Positions 43,864 to 53,379 of a DNA stretch of 64,000 nt are shown here, piece after piece. The stretch spans positions 90,220 through 154,219 of the forward strand of contig CAVPUV010000040.1 of NCBI GenBank assembly GCA_963708905.1. Reading direction: 5' to 3'. The position numbers and the translations under genes were made by a program. Below the pieces are notes generated by a model, which was not told the origin of the DNA, ran no database searches, and saw only the letters and a list, made by a program, of their open reading frames with translations. The first letter of the stretch is position 1; every line of letters begins with the position of its first letter. This stretch comes from SHZL01 sp963708905 (GTDB taxonomy: Bacteria; Pseudomonadota; Gammaproteobacteria; Xanthomonadales; SZUA-36).

Positions 43864-44546
43864 GTACAGGCCTTCCGGGATTGCAGCTTGAAGCGCTTGA
43901 GATCATCAAGGACGGTCATGCCCTGGTTGCGCTCGATACGCACATTGCGCCGGGTGAAGTATTGACCGTGATGGGACCCTCCGGCTCAGGCAAGTCCACG
44001 TTGCTGGCGGTGATTGCCGGCACGGTCAACCCGGTCTTCCGCCGGTCCGGCCGGGTGCTGCTGGATGGGCGCGACCTGCTGGGCCTGCCGCCGCAGCAAC
44101 GCCATGTGGGCATCCTGTTCCAGGATGACATCCTGTTCCCGCATCTGTCCGTCGGCGGCAACCTCGCCTTTGCGCTGCCGCCGAAGTTCAAGGGGCGGCA
44201 GCTACGCCGCAGCCGTGTCGAAGATGCCCTGCAGCAGGCGGGCCTGTCCGGTTTCGCCGGGCGCGATCCCGCTACCCTGTCCGGCGGTCAGCGGGCACGG
44301 GTTGCGCTCATGCGCATGTTGCTGGGCGAACCCTGCGTCCTGTTGCTGGATGAACCGTTCTCGAAACTCGATACCGGTCTGCGCACGCAATTTCGCAAGT
44401 TCGTCTTCGACAAGGCGGCCGACAAGCAGCTGCCGGTACTGATGGTCACGCACGATATCGAGGATGCGCGGGCCGCCGGCGGCCCGGTGCTCACGCCGCA
44501 CGGCGAGCCCCTGGTATTGCCCCCCATGAACGCCATGGTTTCATGA
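43860..44546 (+). CDS. ynjD: ABC transporter ATP-binding protein, YnjD-like
   Basis: This 228-residue ATPase completes the YnjBCD-type importer. Walker A is GPSGSGKST, the signature is LSGGQRARVALMRMLL, Walker B is CVLLLDEPFSKLDTG, and the switch histidine is in LMVTHDIEDARAAGG. Its end overlaps the start of the following phosphatase gene by 4 bases. Confidence 0.93.
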   Translation: MSTGLPGLQLEALEIIKDGHALVALDTHIAPGEVLTVMGPSGSGKSTLLAVIAGTVNPVFRRSGRVLLDGRDLLGLPPQQRHVGILFQDDILFPHLSVGGNLAFALPPKFKGRQLRRSRVEDALQQAGLSGFAGRDPATLSGGQRARVALMRMLLGEPCVLLLDEPFSKLDTGLRTQFRKFVFDKAADKQLPVLMVTHDIEDARAAGGPVLTPHGEPLVLPPMNAMVS

Positions 44547-45452
44547 CAGCAATCGAAACGAATAACTCCTGCAGGGCAAAAGATGTCGCCGCACTTGTTT
44601 GGGAGTATTCTGATTGCAGGTACGGACCATGGTATCGTTCATTGTCTCTTCGCGGTAAACAACTGTTGTTGGCGGCAAGCGCAGTGGCGCTGGTGCTTGG
44701 CGGCTGTGCCCACACCGGCGGACAACGCGGTGACTGGGGCCACGGTGCCGACTTCACACCAGGTTGGGCGGCGATCAGCCGCGCGGCCCGCGAAGCCGCC
44801 ACCGACCCCTATACCTGGATTCCGCTGGCGGGCGCCGCCACCTTGCAGATCGGCGATGCCGATGACGAGATTTCTGACTGGGCGCGGCGCGAACATCCCC
44901 TGTTCGGCTCCACCAGTGCCGCCAAGGACGCCAGCGACTGGCTGCGCCTGGCCACGCTGGGCAGTTATGCCGGCATCGGCCTGGGCGCACCGGGCAGCGA
45001 AGGGCAATGGTGGGCCGACAAGCGCGCCGGTTTCGCCGTGGGTGCCGGTACCCTGCTGGCCACGAAAGGCATTACCAGCGTCCTCAAAACGACCGTCGAC
45101 CGTACCCGGCCCAATGGCCGCAACAACGACAGTTTTCCGTCCGGACATAGCAGTTTCTCAGCGGCCAGCGCGCGCCTGGGCAGCGATGCGCTGGACAGCT
45201 ACGACCTCACCGCCGGCCAGCGTTTCGCCGCCAATGCCGGCCTCGTTTTCGCTGGTCACTGCTACCGGTTGGGCGCGCCTGGAGGCCGGCGAACACCGCC
45301 CCTCCGAAGTGCTGGTGGGCGCCGCGCTGGGCAATTTCCTCGCCGTGTTCAGCACCCACGCGTTTCTGCATCCGGCGTTCACAGGGGATGCCCGCCTGCA
45401 GGTCGCAACCCTGCCGGGCGGCGCCGTAGTAACGTTTTCCACACGCTTCTGA
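44543..45452 (+). pseudogene. PAP2-family lipoprotein phosphatase, frameshifted
   Basis: The gene encodes a type 2 phosphatidic acid phosphatase. Frame one has a lipobox-like LVLGGC after a long N-terminal stretch, then catalytic motif one (KTTVDRTRPNG) and motif two (SFPSGHSSFSAASA). Motif three, WARLEAGEHRPSEVLVGAAL with the essential Arg and His, lies one base out of frame after about 45250. All three motifs are intact, so a single-base indel near GTTTTCGCTGG explains the break. Frame one would continue to 45568 with non-homologous sequence overlapping the ACP gene. Sequencing error or recent mutation are both possible. Confidence 0.8.
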
Positions 45453-45485
45453 ATGGGCGTGTTGCGGATTTTCCCACTCGTATTA

Positions 45486-45725
45486 TTATCTTTCGACCAG
45501 GTAGGACACCGCGCCTGCGATCGTCAGAAACCTGGAGACGTCCCGGTGCGGAATGTCAATGCCGGTGACGTCGGTGATACCAACCAGCCAATTGAAGTAA
45601 TCCATGGAGTCGAGGTCGATCTGCTCCTGGAGGTCGGCATGGTCGTCGAGCGCTGCGGGGTCAACCTCGGGCGCGATGTCCGCCAGCACATCAAAGATGG
45701 CTTTTCTCGCCTGTTCGGGGGTCAC
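45486..45725 (-). CDS. Acyl carrier protein
   Basis: This 79-residue protein has the acyl carrier fold with the phosphopantetheine site Ser40 in QIDLDSMDYFNW. The Asp-Ser-Met-Asp differs from the Asp-Ser-Leu of fatty-acid AcpP, as in specialised carriers. It is the last gene of the acs-E1-E2 operon and overlaps the E2 gene by 4 bases, which suggests a joint function rather than general fatty acid synthesis. No ketosynthase or other partner is adjacent. Confidence 0.88.
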   Translation of the reverse strand: MTPEQARKAIFDVLADIAPEVDPAALDDHADLQEQIDLDSMDYFNWLVGITDVTGIDIPHRDVSRFLTIAGAVSYLVER

Positions 45726-46927
45726 AGGAATTGCGGCTCCTGCAGCAGGCGGCCGAGCGTCCCGAGAAACAGCGCGCCGCGATGTCCATCCGTCACCCGG
45801 TGGTCCGCGGCGAGGGTGGCATGAACCATCGGATGAACCAGGACCGATCCGTTTACGGCGACCGGGGTCTCGGCCACCTTGCCATAACCGATGAGGGCGA
45901 CCTGGGGAGGGATGATCACCGGGAAGACCGTTTCCACGCCCCGGTCACCGAGGTTGGTCACCGTGGCGGTCGGGTCGGAAACTTCGGAGCTGCGCAGTTT
46001 CCACGCGCGGGCGCGGTTCACCAGGTCGCGCAGGCGAGCCATCAGTGCGGCCAAATCAAGCATGTCCGCATCGTGGATGGCCGGCGCCACGAGGCCGCCT
46101 TCCCGCAACGACACAGCGACGCCGAGGTGGATGGATGAGGCTGGCCGGAACTCACCGTCGACCCACAGGCCGTTGAATTCGGAATGCTGGCGCAGTGCCA
46201 GCGCAGTGGCTTTCAGCAACAACGCCGCCGGCAGGATTCGCTCGGCCATGGAGCAGGCCTCGTTGCGCGCATCCAGCCAGCGCAGCGCTTCATCGAGATC
46301 GATGTGGCTCGCCAGGTAGTAGTGCGGGATCTCTCTCTTGGAGCGAGACATTGAGCGAATGATTGCCCGCCGCATCGCGGAGATCTTGTCTGGGGATGCC
46401 GCGGCGGGCCGTCCGGCGGTGATTTCGACGTCGCCTGCAGTGACCAATTCCCCGGGTCCGCCGGGCAGCACCGCGGCAAGTTCGACTCCGAGTCGTTCGG
46501 CGAGTGCGCGGGCGCGCGGCGAGGCCCTCACCCTTTCCTTCGCGTCTGGAACTGGTGCTTGAGGCTGCGGGTGCATGGTCGTGGCTATGGGTCGGAATGG
46601 TGCGTGGGCGGTTGGAAGGGACTGGCCCTCCGTGGCCGCAGGTTGGTCAACTTCCTCGCCCGGCTCTGCGACGGGCTCACCGGTTTCCCCTTCAGGCCTG
46701 ATCCTGGCGAGAAGAGTTCCCACGCGCAGCCTGGCGGGCCCAGGTTCAAGCAGTAGTTCCTCGATCACCCCATCGTGCCAGCACTCGACCTCGATGATGC
46801 CTTTGTCCGTTTCCACCTCAGCGATGACCTGGCCGCGACGCACGTTGTCACCCGGCTTGACCAACCAGCTGACCAGCTGACCTTGATCCATGTCCGAGCC
46901 CAGCGATGGAAAAAGAAAGTCTATCAT
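45722..46927 (-). CDS. 2-oxo acid dehydrogenase E2 (dihydrolipoamide acyltransferase)
   Basis: E2 moves the acyl group from lipoyl-lysine to CoA. The 401-residue protein has one lipoyl domain (about 1-78, Lys42 in AEVETDKGIIEVE). A linker rich in P, E, A and T follows, then a peripheral-subunit-binding domain (SPRARALAERLGVELAAVLP). The catalytic domain has His376 and the Asp-Gly in AADHRVTDGHRGALFLG. No E3 gene is in this cluster, so dihydrolipoamide dehydrogenase must come from elsewhere. Substrate range (pyruvate, acetoin or branched-chain) is not decided by sequence alone. Confidence 0.9.
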   Translation of the reverse strand: MIDFLFPSLGSDMDQGQLVSWLVKPGDNVRRGQVIAEVETDKGIIEVECWHDGVIEELLLEPGPARLRVGTLLARIRPEGETGEPVAEPGEEVDQPAATEGQSLPTAHAPFRPIATTMHPQPQAPVPDAKERVRASPRARALAERLGVELAAVLPGGPGELVTAGDVEITAGRPAAASPDKISAMRRAIIRSMSRSKREIPHYYLASHIDLDEALRWLDARNEACSMAERILPAALLLKATALALRQHSEFNGLWVDGEFRPASSIHLGVAVSLREGGLVAPAIHDADMLDLAALMARLRDLVNRARAWKLRSSEVSDPTATVTNLGDRGVETVFPVIIPPQVALIGYGKVAETPVAVNGSVLVHPMVHATLAADHRVTDGHRGALFLGTLGRLLQEPQFL

Positions 46928-47922
46928 CGTCCGGTTAGCGCCATGGCTGCGGTCACGATGTCCGCTACCTGTGGTGTAGCGGCCAGTTCCAGGTGTTGCG
47001 CATAGGGGACAGGCACCTCCCTGGAGCAGACGCGCGCAATGGGCGCATCAAGTTCCCAGATCGCCTGCTCCGCAATCCGCGCTGCGATCTCGGCCGAAAT
47101 CCCCACGCTGCGCCAGCCTTCGTCGACGATTACCACCCGGTGGGTGGCAGCAACACTGGCAATGATGGCCTCGGTGTCCAATGGACGCAGCATCCTCAGA
47201 TCCAGTACCTGCGCCGAAATGCCCTGCCGGTCAAGTTTCTCCGCGGCGGACATGGCCTTTGACAAGCTGCCGCCATAGGTAATCAGGCTGACATCTGAAC
47301 CCGGGCGCCTGACCTGAGCTCGTGCGAGATCAACCGGGCCGCCGCGTTCCGGGAGATTACCTTCCATGTTGTACAGACTGACGTGCTCAAAGATGATCAC
47401 CGGATCCGGGTCCTGCAGAGCGGCGGGCAGCATCCAGCGAGCATCCTCAATAGTTGCCGGCGTGGCAACCTTCAAACCCGGTACGTGGGCATACCAGGCT
47501 TCCAGAGAGTGGGAGTGCTGTGCCGCCAATTGCCGGCCCGCGCCGGTCGCCATGCGGATCACCAGCGGCACGTTGAACTGACCGCCGGACATGTGCAGGT
47601 AGAGCGCTGCGGTGTTGACAATCTGGTCCAGAGCCAGCAGCGAGAAATTGACCGTCATCACTTCGACAATCGGGCGCATGCCACCGAGTGCAGCACCAAT
47701 TCCCGCTCCGACGAATGCAGATTCGGACAAGGGTGTGTCCCGCACCCGCTCTGGTCCAAATTCATCCAGCATGCCCTTGGAGACGGCATAACAGCCACCG
47801 TAACGCCCTACGTCCTCGCCCATCAGGAATACCCGCTGATCCTGTCGCATGGCTTCGGACATCGCCTCGCGCACGGCTTCGCGGTAGGTGATCGTCCGCT
47901 CTGTGGCTGTGGGGCCGTTCAC
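46924..47922 (-). CDS. 2-oxo acid dehydrogenase E1, beta subunit
   Basis: The E1 beta chain forms the thiamine-diphosphate enzyme with the alpha chain. The GTG at 47922 overlaps the E1 alpha stop by 4 bases and gives 332 residues starting with TERTITYREAVREAMSEAMR after six residues. An upstream open extension overlaps E1 alpha and is rejected. Family blocks are FLMGEDVGRYGGCYAVSKGM, DTPLSESAFVGAGIGAALGG and VDEGWRSVGISAEIAARIAE. It is most like pyruvate or acetoin dehydrogenase beta chains. Confidence 0.92.
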   Translation of the reverse strand: MNGPTATERTITYREAVREAMSEAMRQDQRVFLMGEDVGRYGGCYAVSKGMLDEFGPERVRDTPLSESAFVGAGIGAALGGMRPIVEVMTVNFSLLALDQIVNTAALYLHMSGGQFNVPLVIRMATGAGRQLAAQHSHSLEAWYAHVPGLKVATPATIEDARWMLPAALQDPDPVIIFEHVSLYNMEGNLPERGGPVDLARAQVRRPGSDVSLITYGGSLSKAMSAAEKLDRQGISAQVLDLRMLRPLDTEAIIASVAATHRVVIVDEGWRSVGISAEIAARIAEQAIWELDAPIARVCSREVPVPYAQHLELAATPQVADIVTAAMALTGR

Positions 47923-48890
47923 GAGCCGGCCTGCTCTGAATGCACGAATCGGGTCAATGTCTCGACTGGCTCCCACGTGCCGGCTTCGGCAAAGGCCACG
48001 GCCCGATCGACCTCTGCGGTCACGTCGGCTTCCATCGCGGCCCAGGCATCCTCGCCCAGAATGCCTTCGGCGGTAAGCTTTAGTCTGAAAACATCTACCG
48101 GGTCGCGTCTTTTCCATTCCTCGACTTCATTCCTGGAACGATACAACTCCGGATCGAACATCGAGTGCGCCCTGAAACGGTAAGTGCGGAATTCGAGGAA
48201 ATGCGGGCCGCCTCCCGTTCTGACCGACTCAACGGCCTTGCGGGCGGCTGCTTCAACCGCGAGCACGTCCATGCCGTCCACGTCCCAAGCGGGCAACTCG
48301 TAACTCGCGGCCTTGAGGGTAAGGCGGGTCTGCGACTCCGACCGTTGCAGCGCCGTGCCCATCGCGTACAGGTTGTTTTCGCAGCAGAACAGAACCGGCA
48401 AGTTCCACAGGGCGGCCAGATTCATCGATTCGTGGAACTCGCCTTCCGCCACCGCGCCTTCCCCAAAGAACACTGCGGTCACCTGGTGCCGGCCCTGCAT
48501 GTAATCGGCCAGCGCGAGCCCGACGGCCAGCGGCAGGCCGCCGCCAACGATCGCATTACCGCCGTAAAAACGAGTTGCTTTGTCAAAGAGGTGCATGGAG
48601 CCGCCTCGTCCGTGGCTGCACCCTTCCGCTTTGCCAAACATTTCCGCCATTATGGCACCGGGCGCTATGCCCCGGGACAGCGCGTGGCCGTGCTCGCGGT
48701 AGGTGGCAACCACTGCGTCCTCTGCTTGCAGGCTGGCCATCACGCCAACCGCTACGGCCTCTTCGCCGATGTAGAGGTGCAAAAAGCCGCGGATCTTCTC
48801 CGCCTGGTAGAGCTGGGCGCAGCGTTCCTCGAAGCGCCTGATGCGCAGCATCTGCTGTAACAGATCGAGCCGATGGGAATCGTCGCTCAT
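47919..48890 (-). CDS. 2-oxo acid dehydrogenase E1, alpha subunit
   Basis: This thiamine-diphosphate subunit decarboxylates the 2-oxo acid. The ATG at 48890 overlaps the acs stop by 4 bases and gives 323 residues beginning MSDDSHRLDLLQQMLRIRRF. The thiamine motif runs from GEGAVAEGEFHESMN to PVLFCCENN. Other blocks are GFLHLYIGEEAVAVG and RFRAHSMFDPELYRSRNEVE. The length and split alpha/beta form fit pyruvate/acetoin-type complexes rather than the single-chain enteric AceE. Confidence 0.92.
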   Translation of the reverse strand: MSDDSHRLDLLQQMLRIRRFEERCAQLYQAEKIRGFLHLYIGEEAVAVGVMASLQAEDAVVATYREHGHALSRGIAPGAIMAEMFGKAEGCSHGRGGSMHLFDKATRFYGGNAIVGGGLPLAVGLALADYMQGRHQVTAVFFGEGAVAEGEFHESMNLAALWNLPVLFCCENNLYAMGTALQRSESQTRLTLKAASYELPAWDVDGMDVLAVEAAARKAVESVRTGGGPHFLEFRTYRFRAHSMFDPELYRSRNEVEEWKRRDPVDVFRLKLTAEGILGEDAWAAMEADVTAEVDRAVAFAEAGTWEPVETLTRFVHSEQAGS

Positions 48891-50668
48891 TCGGAGTCCT
48901 GTCCTTCCAATGTGGAGAGGTCGCCTGCCGGCAGCCCCAGTTCCCGGGCTTTGAGCAATCGCCGCATGATCTTGCCCGAGCGGGTGTGTGGCAGGTCCTG
49001 CAGGTGCTCGATCTCCCGCGGCGCCACGGCAGCACCGAGCTTTACCCGGGTCCATGCCGTCAGGTCCCTGCGCAACTGCTCCGACCATGCATAACCTGGA
49101 TTGAGCGACACGAAGGCCTTTACGATCTGGCCGGCGACTTCGTCCGGCTTGCCGATCACTCCTGCTTCGGCGACGGCTTCGTGCTCAATCAGGGCGGATT
49201 CGACCTCGAACGGGCCGATCAGGTGCCCGGCCGACTTGATCACGTCGTCACCACGGCCAACGAACCAGTAGTAGTCATCCTGGTCGCGCTCGGCCAGGTC
49301 ACCGGTACGATACCACCCGCCTACGAAGCTCTGTCGATACTTCTCATCCATATCCAGGTAGCCGCGGAACATGGCCGGCCAGCCGGGCCGCAGTGCGAGT
49401 TCGCCCTCTGTCAGCGGTTGCGATTCCTGCTCTGCGCTGCCGTCGGAATTGAGCCGGATGCCGCCTTTTCCGTCGCGTCGCAGGATGGCGGCCTCGACGC
49501 CCGGCAACGGCCGGCCCATCGAGCCTGGGCGCACCGGCTCGCCAACATAGTTGGCAATCATGATTCCACCCGTTTCAGTCTGCCACCAGTTGTCGTGGAT
49601 TGGGAGTCCCAAAACCCGTCTCCCCCAGATGACGGCTTCCGGGTTCAGTGGCTCGCCCACGCTGGCGATGAAGCGGAGCGAGGACAAATCGTACTGGGCG
49701 GCGGTTTTCCCGCCAGTCTGCATCAGCATTCGCACCGCGGTGGGCGCCGTATACCAGACACTGACCTTGTGCTCCTCAATGATTCGGTACCAGCGGTCAG
49801 CATCAAATTCGCCCTCGTCGACGATGGAGGTCACGCCGTGTGCCAGCGGGGCGATGATGCCGTAAGAGGTTCCGGTCACCCAGCCAGGGTCGGCAGTGCA
49901 CCAGTAGATGTCCTCCGGGTGCAGGTCCAGCGCATACAGGGCGGAAACGTAATGATGCAGTACCGCGCCGTGGACGTGTACTGCGCCTTTCGGCACTCCG
50001 GTGGTGCCGCTGGTGAAATGCAACAGCGCCATGTCCTCCCGGTCCATCGGTTCGGATGGTGACGTGGGGTCGCCGGATTCGAGCAGCTCGTCGAAAGACA
50101 GTGTGCCTTCAACCGCGGGGCCGATGATGATGACATGCTGCAGGTCGGGCAGGCGTTCGCGAATTGGCACGACTTTTCGCTGATACAGGGACCCGGTCGT
50201 GAGCAAAACCTTACCCCTGCCCTGGGCCAGGCGCGTTTGCACCGGTTCCGGTCCAAAGGCTGAAAACAGCGGGGCAGCGACACAACCGTTCTTGAGTGCG
50301 CCCAGTGTGGCAGTGTAAAGCTCCGGCACGCGCGGCGACAGCGTGAACAAGCGGTCGCCCCTTCCAATGCCGAGCCGGCGCAGCCCGGAAGCGAACCGCG
50401 AACTTAGCTCAGCCAGTGCGGCATACGAGTAATCCCTGGTATTGCCCTTTCGGCCCAGCCAGCGGATCGCGTTGTGCTGGCCCCGTCCGGCGGCGACGTG
50501 ACGATCGACGGCTTCGTGGGCCATGTTCCATTTATCGCCCTGCATGCCGCTCAGGAAGGACCGGGCATGGTCCCAGCTGAATCCGGCGCAGGTCTTTACA
50601 TAGTCCTGGAGATTCGGCGCGAGGCGGAATGGTCCACTTTTTTCGATCGGGGGATACCAGCCTTTCAT
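48887..50668 (-). CDS. Acetyl-CoA synthetase-like AMP-forming ligase
   Basis: This 593-residue enzyme activates a carboxylic acid, probably acetate, as the adenylate and transfers it to CoA. Motifs are LLHFTSGTTGVPKGAVHVHG (phosphate loop), DNWWQTETGGIMIAN (the Trp typical of acetate enzymes), TGDLAERDQDDYYWFVGRGD, and the catalytic lysine in TRSGKIMRR. It resembles the shorter AcsA type rather than the 650-residue Acs. It is the first gene of the operon with E1 alpha, E1 beta, E2 and ACP. An inverted repeat lies 63-84 bases upstream of its start. Confidence 0.9.
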   Translation of the reverse strand: MKGWYPPIEKSGPFRLAPNLQDYVKTCAGFSWDHARSFLSGMQGDKWNMAHEAVDRHVAAGRGQHNAIRWLGRKGNTRDYSYAALAELSSRFASGLRRLGIGRGDRLFTLSPRVPELYTATLGALKNGCVAAPLFSAFGPEPVQTRLAQGRGKVLLTTGSLYQRKVVPIRERLPDLQHVIIIGPAVEGTLSFDELLESGDPTSPSEPMDREDMALLHFTSGTTGVPKGAVHVHGAVLHHYVSALYALDLHPEDIYWCTADPGWVTGTSYGIIAPLAHGVTSIVDEGEFDADRWYRIIEEHKVSVWYTAPTAVRMLMQTGGKTAAQYDLSSLRFIASVGEPLNPEAVIWGRRVLGLPIHDNWWQTETGGIMIANYVGEPVRPGSMGRPLPGVEAAILRRDGKGGIRLNSDGSAEQESQPLTEGELALRPGWPAMFRGYLDMDEKYRQSFVGGWYRTGDLAERDQDDYYWFVGRGDDVIKSAGHLIGPFEVESALIEHEAVAEAGVIGKPDEVAGQIVKAFVSLNPGYAWSEQLRRDLTAWTRVKLGAAVAPREIEHLQDLPHTRSGKIMRRLLKARELGLPAGDLSTLEGQDSE

Positions 50669-50730
50669 ATGCGAATCCAGGCAAACCGCTCACAACCCAT
50701 CTGGTTTTCAACCCTAGCAGACCCCAACAG

Positions 50731-50752
50731 CGGAAGTCACCTTGAACTTCCG
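50731..50752. promoter_or_regulatory. Inverted repeat upstream of the acs-E1-E2-ACP operon
   Basis: Perfect 7-bp arms, CGGAAGT and ACTTCCG, are spaced by 8 bases. They sit 63-84 bases upstream of the first start codon of the operon and downstream of the TonB receptor stop, where an operator would be expected. It may equally be a weak transcript end; there is no T run on either side. Confidence 0.4.
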
Positions 50753-50912
50753 AACCATTTGACTGAGATCAGCGGCCAGCTTGAAGAGCGCAAGGTCTTT
50801 CGGTACGGTAACTTCGGGTTGCTGGTGAAGTGGCTGAATTTGCCCCGGAGCAGGCCGGGCGCTCCGGCTCCGCCTTCACGCAATATATGGGTTATGGCCT
50901 GGCTGCCATGCC

Positions 50913-53169
50913 TCAGAACGAGGTCATCAATTCCACGCCCCAGACAGCCGGATCACTGACAAAGCCGGAGAAGTTGTTGAAATCGATGCCGCCATTGATG
51001 GAGCGCTGGTCGAACACATTGCGTCCGAATACGGCCATCTCGTATTTGCCGTTGGCGCCGACATAGCCCGCGCGAAAACCGACCTCGGTCAGATCTTTGC
51101 TGCTGAATTCCACACTGCGGTACAGGAAGAAATTGACCCGGCTGCGATAGGCCACGTCGCCGGCGAGGTACAGTTCACCCGCGCCACCCTGTAGCGGGAT
51201 GCCGTAACGGGCGTTCATGTTGGCGATATGCCTGGGCGCCTGCGGCAGCGGGTTGCCGTCGATCCTGGCATTGCCGGTCAGGGGATTGATGGGATCGAGC
51301 ACGGTGCAGGCAACGGCGCATACCGCTACCTCCAGATTGGGATCGTCGATTTCGGTGTGGTTATAACTGTAGCCGGCCGTGATTTCGAGACGTTCGAGCG
51401 GCTTCACGGTCGCGTCCAGTTCCAGTCCATGGCCCCTGACGGTATCGGCATTGAGCAATTGATTGAAATTGCCGGCGCCGCCGACGGCAGTCAGTTGCTG
51501 ATCGTCCGTCTGGAAATAATAGGTGGAAGCATTGAAGCGGCCGCGGCCACCCCACAGCTCGGATTTGAAGCCGATCTCAAGGGAATCGATGGTTTCCGTA
51601 TCCGCCACGGTAACGGCGTCACCGAAAACGATGCGGCCCTGTACGCTGGGGGCGCGGAAACTGCGCGCATAGCGGGCATACACACTGAAATCTTTGCTGA
51701 ACGCATAGCGGCCACTGACATCACCGGAAACCACCGTATCGTCCAGATTGCGGGTGATGGGACCCAGCGGCGGCGCGCCGAATGGCCCGAGGATACGAGA
51801 TGCGACAAAATCCCGATCCTCGCTCGACAGGCGTATGCCGGCATTGAAGGTCAGGCGGTCGTTCAGCGCCCACTCGGAAGAGGCAAACAGCGCCCAGGAG
51901 AAAGTCTCCTGGTCCTGCACTGCCAGGCCGTTGACAACACCGTCGGCGAGCGTATCGAAGCTGAGGTTTTCGATTTCGAGATTTTCGTAAAAAAGGAAAC
52001 GTGCCGAGGGTGGTGGAAATCGTACTCAGGGGATTGAAGACGAAACGCAATTCCTCGGAAAGCTGGTCGTGGCCGGTGATATTGTCGGCGCTCTCGGCCG
52101 GGAACGGGATCGATCCACGGCCCACCGGAGGGGCGAAATCGGCGCCGAAACCACCGTCCACATCCCCGCGCGCGGTGATCTCGACGTGCTCGTAGGCGGT
52201 CACCGAGGTGAGGGTGCCTGCGGACAGGTCCCAGTCGATTTTCAGGCTCGCACCGATGTTGTCCACATCCAGGATTTGCGTGGCGTCCTGCCCGGTTTCG
52301 AACAGGTCAAAGTCATCCACCAGCCGGTCCGTCCCCGGTTCAATGATGTTGGCGCGGAACAGGCGCGAGCCACCGCTCAGCGAGCGGCCATGCACATTGA
52401 GCAAGGCTGAAACGCGTTCGCCGGGCTGGTAGAGAAGCTGGAATCGCCCGGCAAATTCCTCGAATTCTTCAAATCCTTCCTCGCCGCCGCTGAAGGTATT
52501 GTCGACAAAATCATCCCGCTTTTGATACAGCACTGATGCCCGGGCGCTGAGCACATTGTCGACCAGCGGCCCGCCGTAGGCGCCCTCGACGTCGATGGTA
52601 TCGAAACGACCGAAGGAACCGCGCAGATAGCCTGAAGCTGTCTCCGACGGTTTTACCGACTCGAACTTGATCACCCCGGCCGGCGTATTGCGACCGAACA
52701 GTGTTCCCTGCGGCCCCCGCAGAATCTCGATTCGGTCCATGTCAAAGACCGGAAAGCCCTTGAGTATGGAATTTTCCAGCACGACCTCATCGTAAACCAG
52801 GGAAACCGGCTGGCTGGCATTGAGATCGAAATCCGTATTGCCCAGACCGCGAATATAAAAACGCGGAAAGGTGCGGCCGGACGATGACTCGGCATACAGG
52901 CTCGGCGATCGCGCCGCCAGGAACAGGATATCCCGGGCTGAGGACCTGAGCATGTCGAGTTCCCCGCCGCGCAGGACATCCATCGACAGCGACACTTCCT
53001 GCAAGGGTTGTTCGCGCTTCTGGGCGGTGACAATGATCTCTTCCAGTGCCGGACCCGTGGCTGGAGTCTGGGCGTTTGCGGCCAGGGATGTGAATACAAG
53101 AGCTGGCATGGCCATCACCAGCGGCGTCAGCAGGATGGCCCGCCAGGTCTTTGCAACAGCAGTGGTCAT
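50913..53169 (-). pseudogene. TonB-dependent outer-membrane receptor, frameshifted
   Basis: The gene encodes a 22-strand outer-membrane receptor. The N-terminal part has a signal peptide (TPLVMAMPALVFTSLAANA) and a TonB box (EEIIVTAQKREQ). A plug domain follows, with RFYIRGLGNTDFDLNASQ and MDRIEILRGPQGTLFGRNTP. The C-terminal barrel runs in another frame from about 51990 to the terminal phenylalanine (VWGVELMTSF). The break falls at a run of six A (plus strand, near 51991-51996). Correcting it by one base gives a continuous protein of about 750 residues. The A6 run suggests sequencing error or slippage. The ligand is unknown. The start has AAGGAAAA just upstream. Confidence 0.85.
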
Positions 53170-53379
53170 TTATTTTCCTTGTTGAACGTGCTTGCGGCAG
53201 TTGCGGCATATCAGCAAATGCAGGGAGACGCGCAGTCGCGTCCATTGCGGAAGATCATGATCCAGCGCATCGCCGAAGGCTCTGCTGGGCACCCTTTCAT
53301 TAAATTCATGGCTGCGCAAGACAGCCGCGCGCCGGCCAAGGCGTTATTGCCGACGCGTTGTTGGGGTAATGCGTTCCGT

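Noticed and set aside
44543..45568. Full 341-residue protein from the first frame of the PAP2 gene
   Set aside because: The last 100 residues are arginine/proline-rich with no homology, run into the opposite-strand ACP gene, and the true third motif is in the neighbouring frame.
46924..48117. Longer E1 beta start at 48117
   Set aside because: The extra 65 residues overlap E1 alpha and are unlike any E1 beta; the GTG at 47922 gives the 4-base overlap seen throughout this operon.
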